64,000 nt of DNA, from assembly GCA_947471745.1 (NCBI GenBank), contig CANJKZ010000064.1, positions 310,001 to 374,000 on the forward strand, written 5' to 3'. Positions 15,001-25,696 of this stretch are shown in pieces. The position numbers and the translations under genes are program-made. The notes below the pieces were generated by a model. That model was not told where the DNA came from and made no database searches. It saw nothing but the letters and a program-made list of their open reading frames with translations. How positions within the stretch are numbered: position 1 is the first letter of the stretch; each line of letters starts with the position of its first letter. Origin of the DNA: Closterium sp. Naga37s-1 (taxonomy: Eukaryota > Streptophyta > Zygnematophyceae > Desmidiales > Closteriaceae).

Positions 15001-16455
15001 GAGGGAAGGAACTGAGGGAGGGAACTGAGGGAAGGAACTGAGGGAAGGAACTGAGGGAGGGAACTGAGGGAGGGAACTGAGAGGGAACTGAGGGAGGGAA
15101 CTGAGGGAGGGAACTGAGGGAAGGAACTGAGGGAGGGAACTGAAGGAGGGAACTGAGGGAAGGAACAGAGAGAAGGAACTGAGAGAAGGAACTGAGGGAG
15201 GGAACTGAGGGAGGGAACTGAGGGAGGGAACTGAGAGGGAACTGAGGGAGGGAACTGAGGGAGGGAACTGAGGGAAGGAACTGAGGGAGGGAACTGAGGG
15301 AGGGAACTGAGGGAGGGAACTGAGGGAGGGAACTGAGGGAGGGAACTGAGGGAGGGAACTGAGGGAGGGAACTGAGGGAGGGAACTGAGGGAGGGAACTG
15401 AGGGGGAACTGAGGGAGGGAACTGAGGGAGGGAACTGAGGGAAGGAACTGAGGGAAGGAACTGAGGGAGGGAACTGAGGGAGGGAACTGAGGGAGGGAAC
15501 TGAGGGAGGGAACTGAGGGAGGGAACTGAGGGAGGGAACTGAGGAAAGGAACTGAGGGAAGAACTGAGGGAAGGAACTGAGGGAGGGAACTGAGGGAGGG
15601 AACTGAGGGAGGGAACTGAGGGAAGGAACTGAGGGAAGGAACTGAGGGAAGGAACTGAGGGACGGAACTGAGGGAAGGAACTGAGGGACGGAACTGAGGG
15701 AAGGAACTGAGGGAGGGAACTGAGGGAAGGAACTGAGGGAAGGAACTGAGGGTGGGAACTGAGGGAAGGAACTGAGGGAAGGAACTGAGGGAAGGAACTG
15801 AGGGAAGGAACTGAGGGAAGGAACTGAGGGAAGGAACTGAGGGAGGGAACTGAGGGAGGGAACTGAGAGGGAACTGAGGGAGGGAACTGACGGAGGGAAC
15901 TGAGGGAAGGAACTGAGGGAGGGAACTGAGGGAAGGAACTGAGGGAAGGAACTGAGGGAGGGAACTGAGGGAGGGAACTGAGAGGGAACTGAGGGAGGGA
16001 ACTGAGGGAGGGAACTGAGGGAAGGAACCGAGGGAGGGAACTGAGGGAGGGAACTGAGGGAGGGAACTGAGGGAGGGAACTGAGGGAGGGAACTGAGGGA
16101 GGGAACTGAGGGAAGGAACTGAGGGAAGAACTGAGGGAAGGAACTGAGGGAGGGAACTGAGGGAGGGAACTGAGGGAGGGAACTGAGGGAGGGAACTGAG
16201 GGAAAGAACTGAAGGAGGGAACTGAGGGAGGGAACTGAGGGAGGGAACTGAGGGAAGGAACTGAGGGAAGGAACTGAGGGAAGGAACTGAGGGACGGAAC
16301 TGAGGGAAGGAACTGAGGGAGGGAACTGAGGGACGGAACTGAGGGAAGGAACTGAGGGAAGGAACTGAGGGAAGGAACTGAGGGAAGGAACTGAGGGAGG
16401 GAACTGAGGGAGGGAACTCAGGGAAGGAACTGAGGGAAGGAACTGAGGGAAGGTA
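1..16455. repeat. G-rich 13-bp minisatellite, about 16.4 kb
   Basis: Tandem array of the 13-base unit GGGAGGGAACTGA, about 1,260 units, truncated by the left window edge. Common variants change the first bases (GGGAAGGAACTGA, GGGACGGAACTGA, GGGTGGGAACTGA). There are also shorter units of 10-12 bases such as GGGAAGAACTGA. Polarity never changes. Two adjacent units give GGG-A-GGG-AACTGA-GGG-A-GGG, which meets the canonical G-quadruplex rule with loops of 1, 6 and 1. The minus strand has no stop codon in any frame of the consensus, which produces open frames of thousands of codons. The plus strand carries a stop every 39 bases in every frame. The right end decays at 16,440-16,530 into looser purine-rich sequence (GAGGGAAGGTAGAGGGGG and similar). 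Confidence 0.97.
3359..9986. repeat. Higher-order repeats of 3.2 and 3.4 kb inside the minisatellite
   Basis: A rare variant block (GGTAAACAACCGAGGGAAG) recurs at 2,275, 3,359, 6,557 and 9,987, spacings 1,084, 3,198 and 3,430. A second rare block (GGAACTCAGGGAAGG) recurs at about 4,398, 7,597 and 11,027, spacings 3,199 and 3,430. The matching spacings show that two adjacent blocks of 3.2 and 3.43 kb are copies of each other. A third marker (GATTTAGGG) at 788 and 1,898 shows a separate 1,110-base duplication. Parts of the block recur again to about 13,480. Confidence 0.85.
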
Positions 16456-16829
16456 GAGGGGGAAGGTAGAGAGGGAAGCGAACAGAGAGAGGTGACAGAG
16501 GGAGGATACAGAGGGAAGCAAGCACCCAAACTTCACTGCCAGCAGTAGGAGCAGCAGACAGCCCACCCCCTTTCGGAAACACCATCCGCAGAACTTGTGC
16601 TTTGTCGGGCGAGGTGTGGCAGTGGAAAATTGCTTCCAGCCCAAGACTCAAATCCCGCCCCTGACGTAGCAAGAGCTGACGCGAACCAGAGCCGCCGGCC
16701 GGTCGGCTCTGACGGTGTCCATTAAGCCTTAAACGCCAGATCGGGAACCTGAGCACCGAGTGCCGTGCCGCGGAGATTCCACCCACCACACCCCACCCCA
16801 CAAGGCACAGCTCCTGAGAATGCTGCCCC

Positions 16830-19800
16830 TCAGGAAGTGAACTCCCTGCTTGCTCCCATGCTTCCCCCCACCCACCCCACACTTCACCCCCATGCCTGCG
16901 TACCTGTACCTACCAGAGCCATGCAGAGCGCCATGATGGTGAGGCTGCTGGGAAGTGGGGAGTGGGGGATTAGGGGAGGGCGGGACTCCACTGTGGTCCA
17001 GGTAGGGTGCTGCTGTGAGGGAAGGGAGAAGGGAGAGAGGAGGAGGTGAGTCAGAGTGTGGACTCCACTCTCCCGCCCTTGCTCCAGTGCTCCCACCCTC
17101 AGGCTGCAAGGGAGAGGGGGAAGAGAGAGAAAGAGGAGGGGATCAGAATACCATACCTCACCTGTTACATACCTCACCTGTTACCATACCACACCTGATA
17201 CCACACCTCACGACAGCTTCACCTAGCCTAGACTGCCCTCTAGCCCCCCAGCCCCCACTGCTGCTACTGCTGCTGCCTTGGCCGCTTCTGCTGCTGCAAC
17301 TGCTGCTGCCGATCTGCTACTCTGCTTCGCTGCTTCTGCTGCTGTAGTCTTCTCTTGATGCCAAGTGACCTGGTGGTGGGCAGAAATGGGAGGTGAGGGA
17401 CACGAGGGGAGGGGCAGGAGGAACTGGTGAGTTGGCGTGAACAGAAACAGAAGAGCACTAGAGTGGAAAAAAACGAGAATGCAGAAATGAAGGGAGAGCT
17501 ACTGCAGCAAGTGAACTTGAGAAGGGGAGAGGTGAGCTAAGGCGTGAGGTAACGCACCTTGAGGGGCCAAACCCATCCCGATACTCTCCCTAGCAGCACC
17601 ATTTCAGTCCGCTGCAGTGCTACCCCCTCCCCATCCCCGTGAGTACCTGCATGGCCACAAGGGGAGGGGTGCGGGGGAATGGCGGTGTTGACCCCCACGC
17701 CCCTCCCCTCCACCTGCAATGGCCCACGGAGAAAGAGTGAGTGACTGGTGGAGAGCGAGGGGTGAAGGAGGAGGGAAGATGCACAACAAGCAAGAGGGGA
17801 GGGGTCCACTGGTTCAGCCTCAGCTACAAGCCACATACCAAGGGGGGGTTATACCAAGGGGGGTTTACCTGCTATACCGGGGGGGGGGAGGGTTACCCAA
17901 GAAAAAGGGACTGTGGCTTGAAGCATTGGCTCAACCAGAGGCATGCACTTGAAGAGACGAGAGACAGGCGCAGCAGCAAGGGCGAACATGGAAAGCAAAC
18001 GAACTCAAGAGGGAGAACTGGGATAAGAACAGCAGGGCAGGGACTTAGCTGTGTGAAGGTTGGGTGGAGAGCAGCTGCTGCCTGTGCACTCCATGTCCCC
18101 CGCCACTGCCACTCCCATGTGAGAGACCAGCTGGGAGGAGAGGGTTGAAGAGTGGGACAGAGAGAGGAAGGGAGGAGGGGGCGGAGGTGTGGGGGAAGTG
18201 GACGGAGGTGTGAAGGGGGAGCAGAGGAGTGGGAAGGGAAATGAGGAAAGAAACATAGACGAGTGAGTAAAGCGAGACCGAAGACTGGAGAGTGTGAACG
18301 AACGATGTGCAGTGGATGAATGGATTGCTGCTGCAGTGGCACACCCAAGAGACCTCGTACCAGCTGAACCACACTGAATCCAATACCTGAGGCTTTACCA
18401 GAGAATTGTACCTGTTACCTTGGGCAGGGAGGCCTCTTGAGTGTGATAAAGCGCAGCAGGGAAAAGAGAATGATGCATGGTGCAAGCAAGACACGAAAGG
18501 CAACACAAGCGCAAGGGTTGGGAGTAGAGGAGGCAGCGAGGGTACTTAGCTGTGGTGGGCTGGGTTTGCTGTTTGTGCACTCCATGTCTCACCCCATACT
18601 CTCCCTCCTGCTGCCCCCCTGCTTCCCTCCTGCCGCCCCCTGCCTCCCTGCTACAGCCTCGGTTGCACTAGGCACTGAGAGGGGGGGGGTGGGTGGGAGG
18701 GGCGCAGGGTGTAGGGGACAGCAGTGAGCATGGGGAGAAGAGCAGGCAGACGCGTAAAGGTACGGAGGGAGCAAGAGAGTGAAGTGAGAATAGGGAGAAG
18801 TCCAAGCAGCAGCACGAGTGAAGGGAAGAGGCAAGAGGCTCACCTCGTTCAGGAGACCAGACCCAATACTCTCCCATCCCATCCCAGCCGAGTGGAGTGC
18901 TGCGCCCCTCCCCTCCCACCACTGCCACCTGCACGGCCACAGGGGAGAGGCGTGAGGGAGCGTCGGTGTTGACCCCACGCCCCTCCCCTAACCAGCAAGG
19001 CACAGACACAGAGCAGCAGTGAGTGCGCATGGAATGGCCAGAAGCACAAGGGAAACACGAGAAGCTGCCAGTTCAGGAAGATAGGAGGGGCCACTGATGG
19101 AAGCACGGCCACAAGTCACAGACCCCAAGGGAACCTGCAGTACCTGAGGGGGATACCTGCACCTGAAAAAATACCTGAAGTAAGGGGGTCTGTGGCATGT
19201 GGGCCGGTCCCAAGCAGTGGCACAGATTCAAGGAGAAGTGCGAAAGCACAAGCAACCAACAAACTGACAGAAAAGGACAAGACGATATGATGTGGCAGGC
19301 AAGGGTGAGGGCGCGGAGGAAGGGGCACTTAGCTGGTCATGTGAGAGCGAGCAGAAGGCAGCTGAAGCACCACCAGGTGACTCCTCCCAGCAGCCCTCCT
19401 CCCAGCCTCCCGTCCGCGTCCCTGCACGGCCACAGGGGAGAGGCGTGAGGGAGCGTCGGTGTTGACCCCACGCCCCTCCCCTCCACCAGCAAGGCACAGA
19501 CACAGAGCAGCAGTGAGTGCGCATGGAATGGCCACAAGCACAAGGGAAACACCAGAAGCTGCCAGTTCAGGAAGATAGGAGGGGCCACTGATGGAAGCAC
19601 GGCCACAAGTCACAGACCCCAAGGGAACCTGCAGTACCTGAGGGGGATACCTGCACCTGAAAAAATACCTGAAGTAAGGGGGTCTGTGGCATGTGGGCCG
19701 GTCCCAAGCAGTGGCACTGATTCAAGGAGAAGTGCGAAAGCACAAGCAACCAACAAACTGACAGAAAAGGACAAGACGATATGATGTGGCAGGCAAGGGT

Positions 19801-21910
19801 GAGGGCGCGGAGGAAGGGGCACTTAGCTGGTCATGTGAGAGCGAACAGAAGGCAGCTGAAGCACCACCAGGTGACTCCTCCCAGCAGCCCTCCTCCCAGC
19901 CTCCCGTGTGCGTCCCTGCACGGCCACAGGGGAGAGGCGTGAGGGAGCGTCGGTGTTGACCCCACGCCCCTCCCCTCCACCAGCAAGGCACAGACACAGA
20001 GCAGCAGTGAGTGCGCATGGAATGGCCACAAGCACAAGGGAAACACCAGAAGCTGCCAGTTCAGGAAGATAGGAGGGGCCACTGATGGAAGCACGGCCAC
20101 AAGTCACAGACCCCAAGGGAACCTGCAGTACCTGAGGGGGATACCTGCACCTGAAAAAATACCTGAAGTAAGGGGGTCTGTGGCATGTGGGCCGGTCCCA
20201 AGCAGTGGCAGTGATTCAAGGAGAAGTGCGAAAGCACAAGCAACCAACAAACTGACAGAAATGGACAAGACGATATGATGTGGCAGGCAAGGGTGAGGGC
20301 GCGGAGGAAGGGGCACTTAGCTGGTCATGTGAGAGCGAGCAGAAGGCAGCTGAAGCACCACCAGGTGACTCCTCCCAGCAGCCCTCCTCCCAGCCTCCCG
20401 TCCGCGTCCCTGCACGGCCACAGGGGAGAGGCGTGAGGGAGCGTCGGTGTTGACCCCACGCCCCTCCCCTCCACCAGCAAGGCACAGACACAGAGCAGCA
20501 GTGAGTGCGCATGGAATGGCCACAAGCACAAGGGAAACACCAGAAGCTGCCAGTTCAGGAAGATAGGAGGGGCCACTGATGGAAGCACGGCCACAAGTCA
20601 CAGACCCCAAGGGAACCTGAAGAGAGTACCTGCACCTGAGAGGTTTACCTGCACCTGAGGGGGTTACCTGCTCTAAGGGGGTCTGTGGCATGTGAGCCGG
20701 CCCAACCAGTGGCACCGTTTCAAGAAGAATGGCGGAAGCACAAACAAGAAACAAAACGGTAGCAAATGAAACAATAGAAGATATGGGAGGAAGGGGCACT
20801 TAGCTGATGGCATGAGAGCAGCAGGCAGTTGAAGCAGCGTGGGCAGTTGAAGGAGCAGAGGCAGCAGGCATGGCATGGCGTGTCCCACCCACTGCAGCTC
20901 GGCTCGTGCGCTGCTCAGAGCAGGGCTGCAGGGGGAGGGAGGGGCGGGAGGTAAGGTGACGGGGGTGGAAGGTAAGGGGACGGGGAGGGAGGGGAGGAGG
21001 GGAGGAGCATGAACGGGCAGTGATGGGAGAGGCAGGCAGCAGCAGGGAAGGGGATGCATGCATGCGAGGTGAGACGGTGGAAGAGCGGAAGGAAGGCCAT
21101 TGGTGGAGCAACCGTCACAAAGCCACACACCCACGCGATTTACCTGAGGGGAATTTACCTGAAAACAAAACCTGGGGGGGCTTTACCTGCTGCAGTAAGA
21201 AAGGCGTGTGGCTTGTACCGTGTGGTGCCAGCAGTGGCCTCGAAATTGATGGACAAGTGAGGGAGAAGCGGAAAGGGGCATGATGTGGGATGCGAGCATG
21301 GGTGCACTAAGAAGCAAGCACTTATCTGACGATGTGGTTGCCTTGTGCTGCCGCCAGGTGCTTGACACATGGGGGCGACGCTGATGCTGCCTGAGGTGCT
21401 TGCTTGCTTGCTTGCTGCCCCCCGTCCAGCAGCCCTACTCCTTGAAGCCGAGTGACCTGCACAGGAGAGCAGCGCGGAGGAAAGGAGGAGAGAGCACGGT
21501 GAGTAACAGCAAGGCGTGTGAGGGAACGGTGGTGACCCCCACGCCCGTCCTCTCCAACTGCGTCGCAGTGCACACGAGCAGCACTGGTGAGAGAGCATGG
21601 AGGGAGGAGAGGAAGGGCGAATGGCAGGTGAGAGGATTCACGCAGCACGGGGAGAGAGGAGCCACCAGTTGGGACACAGCGAGCACAATCCACAGACCTC
21701 AGGAGGAACCTGCCTAACCATAAGGGTGCACCTGAGGGGGGCTTAACCTGAGGGGGCTCAACCTGAGGGGGATACCTGCAGTAGAAGGTCCGTGGCTTGT
21801 GAAACGGGACCCGACCAGTGGCGAGATTTTGAAGGAGAAACAATGAAGCGCAGGTGAGCAAGCATGACGCGAGTTTAGGGGGGGGAAGGTACATAGCTGA
21901 GGTACTTAGC
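16830..21910. repeat. Array of diverged ~500-bp modules (copy A)
   Basis: Several blocks share a common order of short boxes although their overall sequence has diverged. The order is a TACCTG/G-tract cluster, then TGTGGCNTGTG, then CTTAGCTG, then CACGGCCACAGGGGAGAGG-like sequence, then GTTGACCCCACGCCCCTCC. TACCTG clusters lie near 17,155, 17,840, 18,390, 19,125, 19,620, 20,115, 20,615, 21,140 and 21,710. CTTAGCTG boxes lie at 18,044, 18,545, 19,328, 19,822, 20,316, 20,799 and 21,905. The same layout occurs in copy B. No known transposon family or coding domain is recognised. A CTG/CAG-rich stretch lies at 17,255-17,345. Confidence 0.65.
18930..20615. repeat. Homogenised 494-bp tandem sub-array, copy A
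   Basis: Four near-identical occurrences of a block containing CGGCCACAGGGGAGAGGCG lie near 18,936, 19,428, 19,922 and 20,416, at 494-base spacing. The units differ by only a few substitutions, for example CCGTCCGCG versus CCGTGTGCG. They are therefore far more alike than the neighbouring ~500-bp modules, suggesting recent expansion or conversion of one module. Confidence 0.92.
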
Positions 21911-24130
21911 TGAACTGAAGCAGCCGACCTGCTGAGGATGGGATTAGCCACCCTTGATGCGCGAGCTTCATATATGTTGCTCGCGAATGGCACTGTGGCA
22001 CGAAATTGACCTGCGAAATGAATTTGGGAAATTGATGCGCGCAGATGAGTCACGGATTCGAAACACGGAACTGACGCGAGATGGATCCGCAAATACGATT
22101 TGCAGAAATTGCGACACTGGCGAAACGCGATATTGATGAAAACGCGAAATTGATCTAATGATCTGATTCGCGAATTTGACCATGTGGCTCGCGACAATAC
22201 CTGAACTGCACGACAAAGGACGAGCGTCGACCCGAGTTCGTCCAGCCGAAATCGTGCAGTCGAGCTCTCTAATCCGTGGCTCTCCAAAATCGCATACAGC
22301 CAGATCGGTGAAATGTCGCCTCACCACTACAACGAACCTGCCACATACCGAGCATGCAGACGTCATGTAAATATCGCATGTCGTTCGAATGATAGTTACG
22401 GAAAATCGAAGAATGCTTGACAATAAAACTCGATGCGCGAATGGATGTGTTCGCAAGTACCTGAGAAGAGAGCGTCATGCCGTTGCAACACGAAGAGCAT
22501 CGGACTCGGAGTCTGTACGCGAGGCTCTCCGAAATCGCGTAGGCGATTTACACCAGACTATGAAGCAGATTCACCGAAATTTCCATGCTAGATAGCGCGA
22601 CTTCCCGCTCCTTTTCCGGTGAATGAAGCTCCTACAATCCCCCACGATACAACCGTTCGCAGACCAAAATGCTTCTCAATCTTGAGAAATCGCATCAGTA
22701 AACGTAAGTCTCAAGTCTACACGTTGAGAATTCTTAGCTCCTGACGCTGAGCTCTAGAAGGTGAGTAATGAAAGCTCAGCTCTAGGAAACGAGCATGTGA
22801 AGCAGAAGAAGCTGGGAGTGAAAAAATGGGAGGAAGAGGCGAAAGCGCAGTGAAATGCGAGGCTCAGGCGAGAATGACATTGGAATGAGGCGGAGGGCTT
22901 GCGGAATGCCTCGCCTCTCCTTCCCTCACATCCCAACTCAACGCTCTTGGAATCCCACCACGCGAGATCTACCATCCAGAATCGCTCGGGCGTTCGAAGA
23001 CTCTGCTAGTTCAGATCGCAGCCGTAGCTTGGAATTTCGCCTTTTGCCTACGGGACAACCAGCGGTGAAGAAAAACCCTCAATGCTGATTGGATTACAGG
23101 CTAGCAGGTTGTGTTGGATCACGACGAGCAGCTGAGAATGGTCGGTCCGGTCAGGCTCAAGTTTTGCCTACGACAGGGAGATTCGAGAGGCCACTTGATG
23201 GCTGGTCGGGAGTTGTCCACGTGGCAAGTGAATCTGCCGGTCAGGGAAGGGAAACGAGAATTCGCCGACTGTTTTCTGTTTGCGTCTCGCCTCGTCACCT
23301 AAGCGGCTACGCGGGTCGAACGATACAGGCGTTTTTTCAGCGAGGTTTCCGTTGCCGAAGGCGGGAGTTGCGGGATTTCCTATGTGAACGTTTGAGTTCG
23401 TGGCCTAGGGGCCTTCAAATGCCATGTCATCTGAAGCTGCACTGTCGAAGTAACCCGTCTGGAAGGCGACAAGCCCAATTGTTTGAATTTGAAGACGTGG
23501 TTTCAGCCAATGAGAGCAACGCAAACGTGGGCCGTGGATAGCGAACCATGGGCTGCGGTTGAGATCTCCGGTTGCTTTGGGTTGCCCTCCATTGTCTACA
23601 GTTTCAGGCAGTTGGAATCTGCAGATAGCGAGTGGATGTCGCTGATTGGGCGAGGTTGCCCAAATATGATCGCTGAATCAGCTCTTGTTACTCGTCGTAG
23701 ATTGGACCAAACATGTCGGTTTCTGACACGAATTTCAGGAGGGAGAGGATATCATCCTCCACATAATACACTACGCCACAGCAGAACATATTAGGCTCGT
23801 ATCGTTTATCGATATAATATTTCTAAATAGGTGATGAAAAATGAAAAAAAAAAAAAAACAAAGTGTGTTAGTTACTATATTTATCCATTGGGAAAGTGCG
23901 GAGTCAGCCGTAAAAATATGCCGAATTCCAAATGCATGCAAAAATGAAAGCACAAGGTTTACACTGGTTTGAACAAGCCTCACATTTACTATGGTATTTG
24001 TTAATCATTCCCTGCAACCTATATCAGCTGAATCCAGGGAGGGGAAATGTTCACATAAACAAAATCAGCTGAGATTCATGAAGTCAAAAAGAGGATGGCA
24101 CTACCTCCCAGCTGGCACAGCACACATCAC
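21911..24130. other. AT-richer unique segment within copy A, no gene seen
   Basis: The base composition changes here to a more balanced one. At 21,990-22,185 a word close to GCGAAATTGA recurs several times (for example CGAAATTGAC, GGGAAATTGATGCGCG, GCGAAATTGATC). The rest, to 24,130, has no repeated unit that I can recognise and no open frame with recognisable domains. A 15-A run lies near 23,845. The segment is conserved with scattered substitutions and small indels in copy B (32,640-35,365). Confidence 0.6.
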
Positions 24131-24134
24131 GGCA

Positions 24135-24400
24135 ACAGCACAGAGCATGGCATGGCACAAAGCATGGCATAGCACAGAGCATGGCACAGCACAGAACACG
24201 GCACAGCACAGAGCATGGAACAGCATAGAGCACGGAACAGCACAGAGCATGGAACAGCACAGAGCATGGAACAGCACAGAGCATGGCACAGCAGAGCATG
24301 GCACAGCGCAGAGCATGGCACAGCACAGAGCATGGCACAGCACAGAGCACGGCACAACACAGAGCTTGGCACAGTACCGAGCATAGAGCAGCATCGAGGA
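24135..24400. repeat. 17-bp minisatellite, copy A
   Basis: Tandem units like GCATGGCACAGCACAGA, mostly 17 bases with some of 15, about 15 units. A shorter version of the same array closes copy B at 35,370-35,585. Confidence 0.92.
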
Positions 24401-24460
24401 CACAGAGGACAGACTATAGCTCAGCACACATCACGGGCACAGGTGGCATCAGCCCCATAG

Positions 24461-24980
24461 GGGGGGAATGGACCAGAGTCCAAGACCAACCATCTGAAGC
24501 ATCTCAATGCCATTTCCACCTGCCAGATATGCATTCACTCACACACATGTACACACACACCCACACTCATTCACATCGTACGGTACTCACATTCACTCAC
24601 TTGAACTCATTTACACGCAGTCACTCACTCACATTCAACTCACACATTTCTGCTCGCAACCAGTCACACTCACGCTCACATTCACTCACATATAGTCCAT
24701 CGCATCACTCACACTCAAACTCTCACTCTCTCAATCCATCAGTCACCCTCACTCACACTCACACACATATATGCACACGCATACACATTCATACACACAA
24801 AAACACACACACGCACATACTCCATTACACACCCACCCACACACACTCACAAACTCACATATACTCATACTCGCACACAATGACCAACGCAGACTCCTGT
24901 ACGCAATCCACCGAAAATAATCGGCCCGTTTTCTTCGCACTCACCCACCCAAAGGGGCCTCAGCCCCCTTCACTACAACT
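24461..24980. repeat. CA/ACTC-rich simple repeat between the duplicated copies
   Basis: The 66-bp repeat begins at about 24,440 and is interrupted at about 24,461 by sequence rich in CACACA, ACTCAC and CATTCA words (24,536-24,890). The flank has the self-complementary stretch AAGGGGCCTCAGCCCCCTT at 24,952-24,970. No gene is visible. Confidence 0.8.
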
Positions 24981-24984
24981 CACA

Positions 24985-25347
24985 TGTGCCACCAAACATG
25001 AGCATCTTGCTCTCATGCAACAGGTGGCATCAGCCCCATAGGGCTCATCATGTGCCACCAAACATGAGCATCTTGCTCTCATGCAACAGGTGGCATCAGC
25101 CCCATAGGGCTCATCATGTGCCACCAAACATGAGCATCTTGCTCTCATGCAACAGGTGGCATCAGCCCCATAGGGCTCATCATGTGCCACCAAACATGAG
25201 CATCTTGCTCTCATGCAACAGGTGGCATCAGCCCCATAGGGCTCATAATGTGCCACCAAACATGAGCATCTTGCTCTCATGCAACAGGTGGCATCAGCCC
25301 CATAGGGCTCATCATGTGCCACCAAACATGAGCATCTTGCTCTCATG
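24985..25347. repeat. 66-bp tandem repeat, 5.5 units
   Basis: The word GTGCCACCAAACATGAGC starts at 24,985, 25,051, 25,117, 25,183, 25,249 and 25,315, a perfect 66-base period. The last unit ends after 33 bases. Because 66 is a multiple of three, the array reads as a 22-codon repeat open on both strands. This is not evidence of coding. One unit plus a partial copy occurs at the end of duplication copy B (35,624-35,705). Confidence 0.97.
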
Positions 25348-25356
25348 AGACAGAAG

Positions 25357-25584
25357 GAAGTGACAAAGGAAAGATACAGAGAGGACACAAGGGGAGGAAA
25401 ACAGAGTCGAGACAGTGAAGGATACAGGAGGATGAAAACAGAGAGAGGCGACAGAGGGGGGAAAACAGAGAGAGGAAAACAGAGAGGCGACAGAGGGGGG
25501 AAAACGGAGAGAGGAAAACAGAGAGGCGACAGAGGGGGAAAACGGAGAGAGAGGTAGCAGGGGAGGATACAGAGGTAGAAAAAC
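25357..25584. repeat. Purine-rich tandem repeat before copy B
   Basis: Repeated words such as GGCGACAGAGGGGG and AAAACAGAGAGAGG in units of roughly 35-45 bases, clearest at 25,440-25,555. The composition resembles the purine-rich edge of the 13-bp minisatellite (16,470-16,515). Confidence 0.75.
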
Positions 25585-25587
25585 ACG

Positions 25588-25696
25588 AGGGAGGGAACTG
25601 AGGGAGGGAACTGAGGGAAGGAACTGAGGGAAGGAACTGAGGGAAGGAACTGAGGGACGGAACTGAGGGAAGGAACTGAGGGAAGGAACTGAGGGA
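25588..25696. repeat. Nine-unit remnant of the 13-bp minisatellite at the left edge of copy B
   Basis: About nine units of GGGAGGGAACTGA/GGGAAGGAACTGA, including one GGGACGGAACTGA variant, end in the same GGGAAGGTAGAGGGGG junction as the 16.4-kb array. This shows that the minisatellite edge is part of the duplicated segment, while array length differs more than 100-fold between copies. Confidence 0.95.

Larger units (their letters stand above)
16456..24460. repeat. Segmental duplication, copy A
   Basis: Nearly the whole interval recurs at 25,697-35,690. Anchors before 18.9 kb match at an offset of about 9,247. After the 494-bp sub-array the offset is 10,723, which is explained by three extra units in copy B. 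After 34.9 kb it is about 11,234, explained by a 514-base insertion in copy B. The copy begins where the minisatellite ends and closes with the 17-bp repeat and one start of the 66-bp repeat. I see no convincing gene in it: open frames on both strands are short, overlap in several frames, and repeat with the modules. Confidence 0.93.

Noticed and set aside
4401-16529. A minus-strand open frame of about 4,000 codons over the minisatellite
   Set aside because: The consensus unit has no stop in any minus-strand frame and the frame survives every length variant, so openness carries no information. No start context, splice structure or domain is seen.
21322-22287. A 321-codon minus-strand frame in duplication copy A
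   Set aside because: It runs through module repeats into the AT-richer segment, its counterpart in copy B is shifted and shortened by small indels, and no domain is recognisable.
24536-25348. A CRISPR-like array
   Set aside because: The 66-bp repeat has no unique spacers; units are directly adjacent, and the rest is eukaryotic simple repeat.
24960-25586. Open frames on both strands across the 66-bp repeat
   Set aside because: The 66-base period keeps all copies in the same frame, and openness on both strands is a property of one unit.
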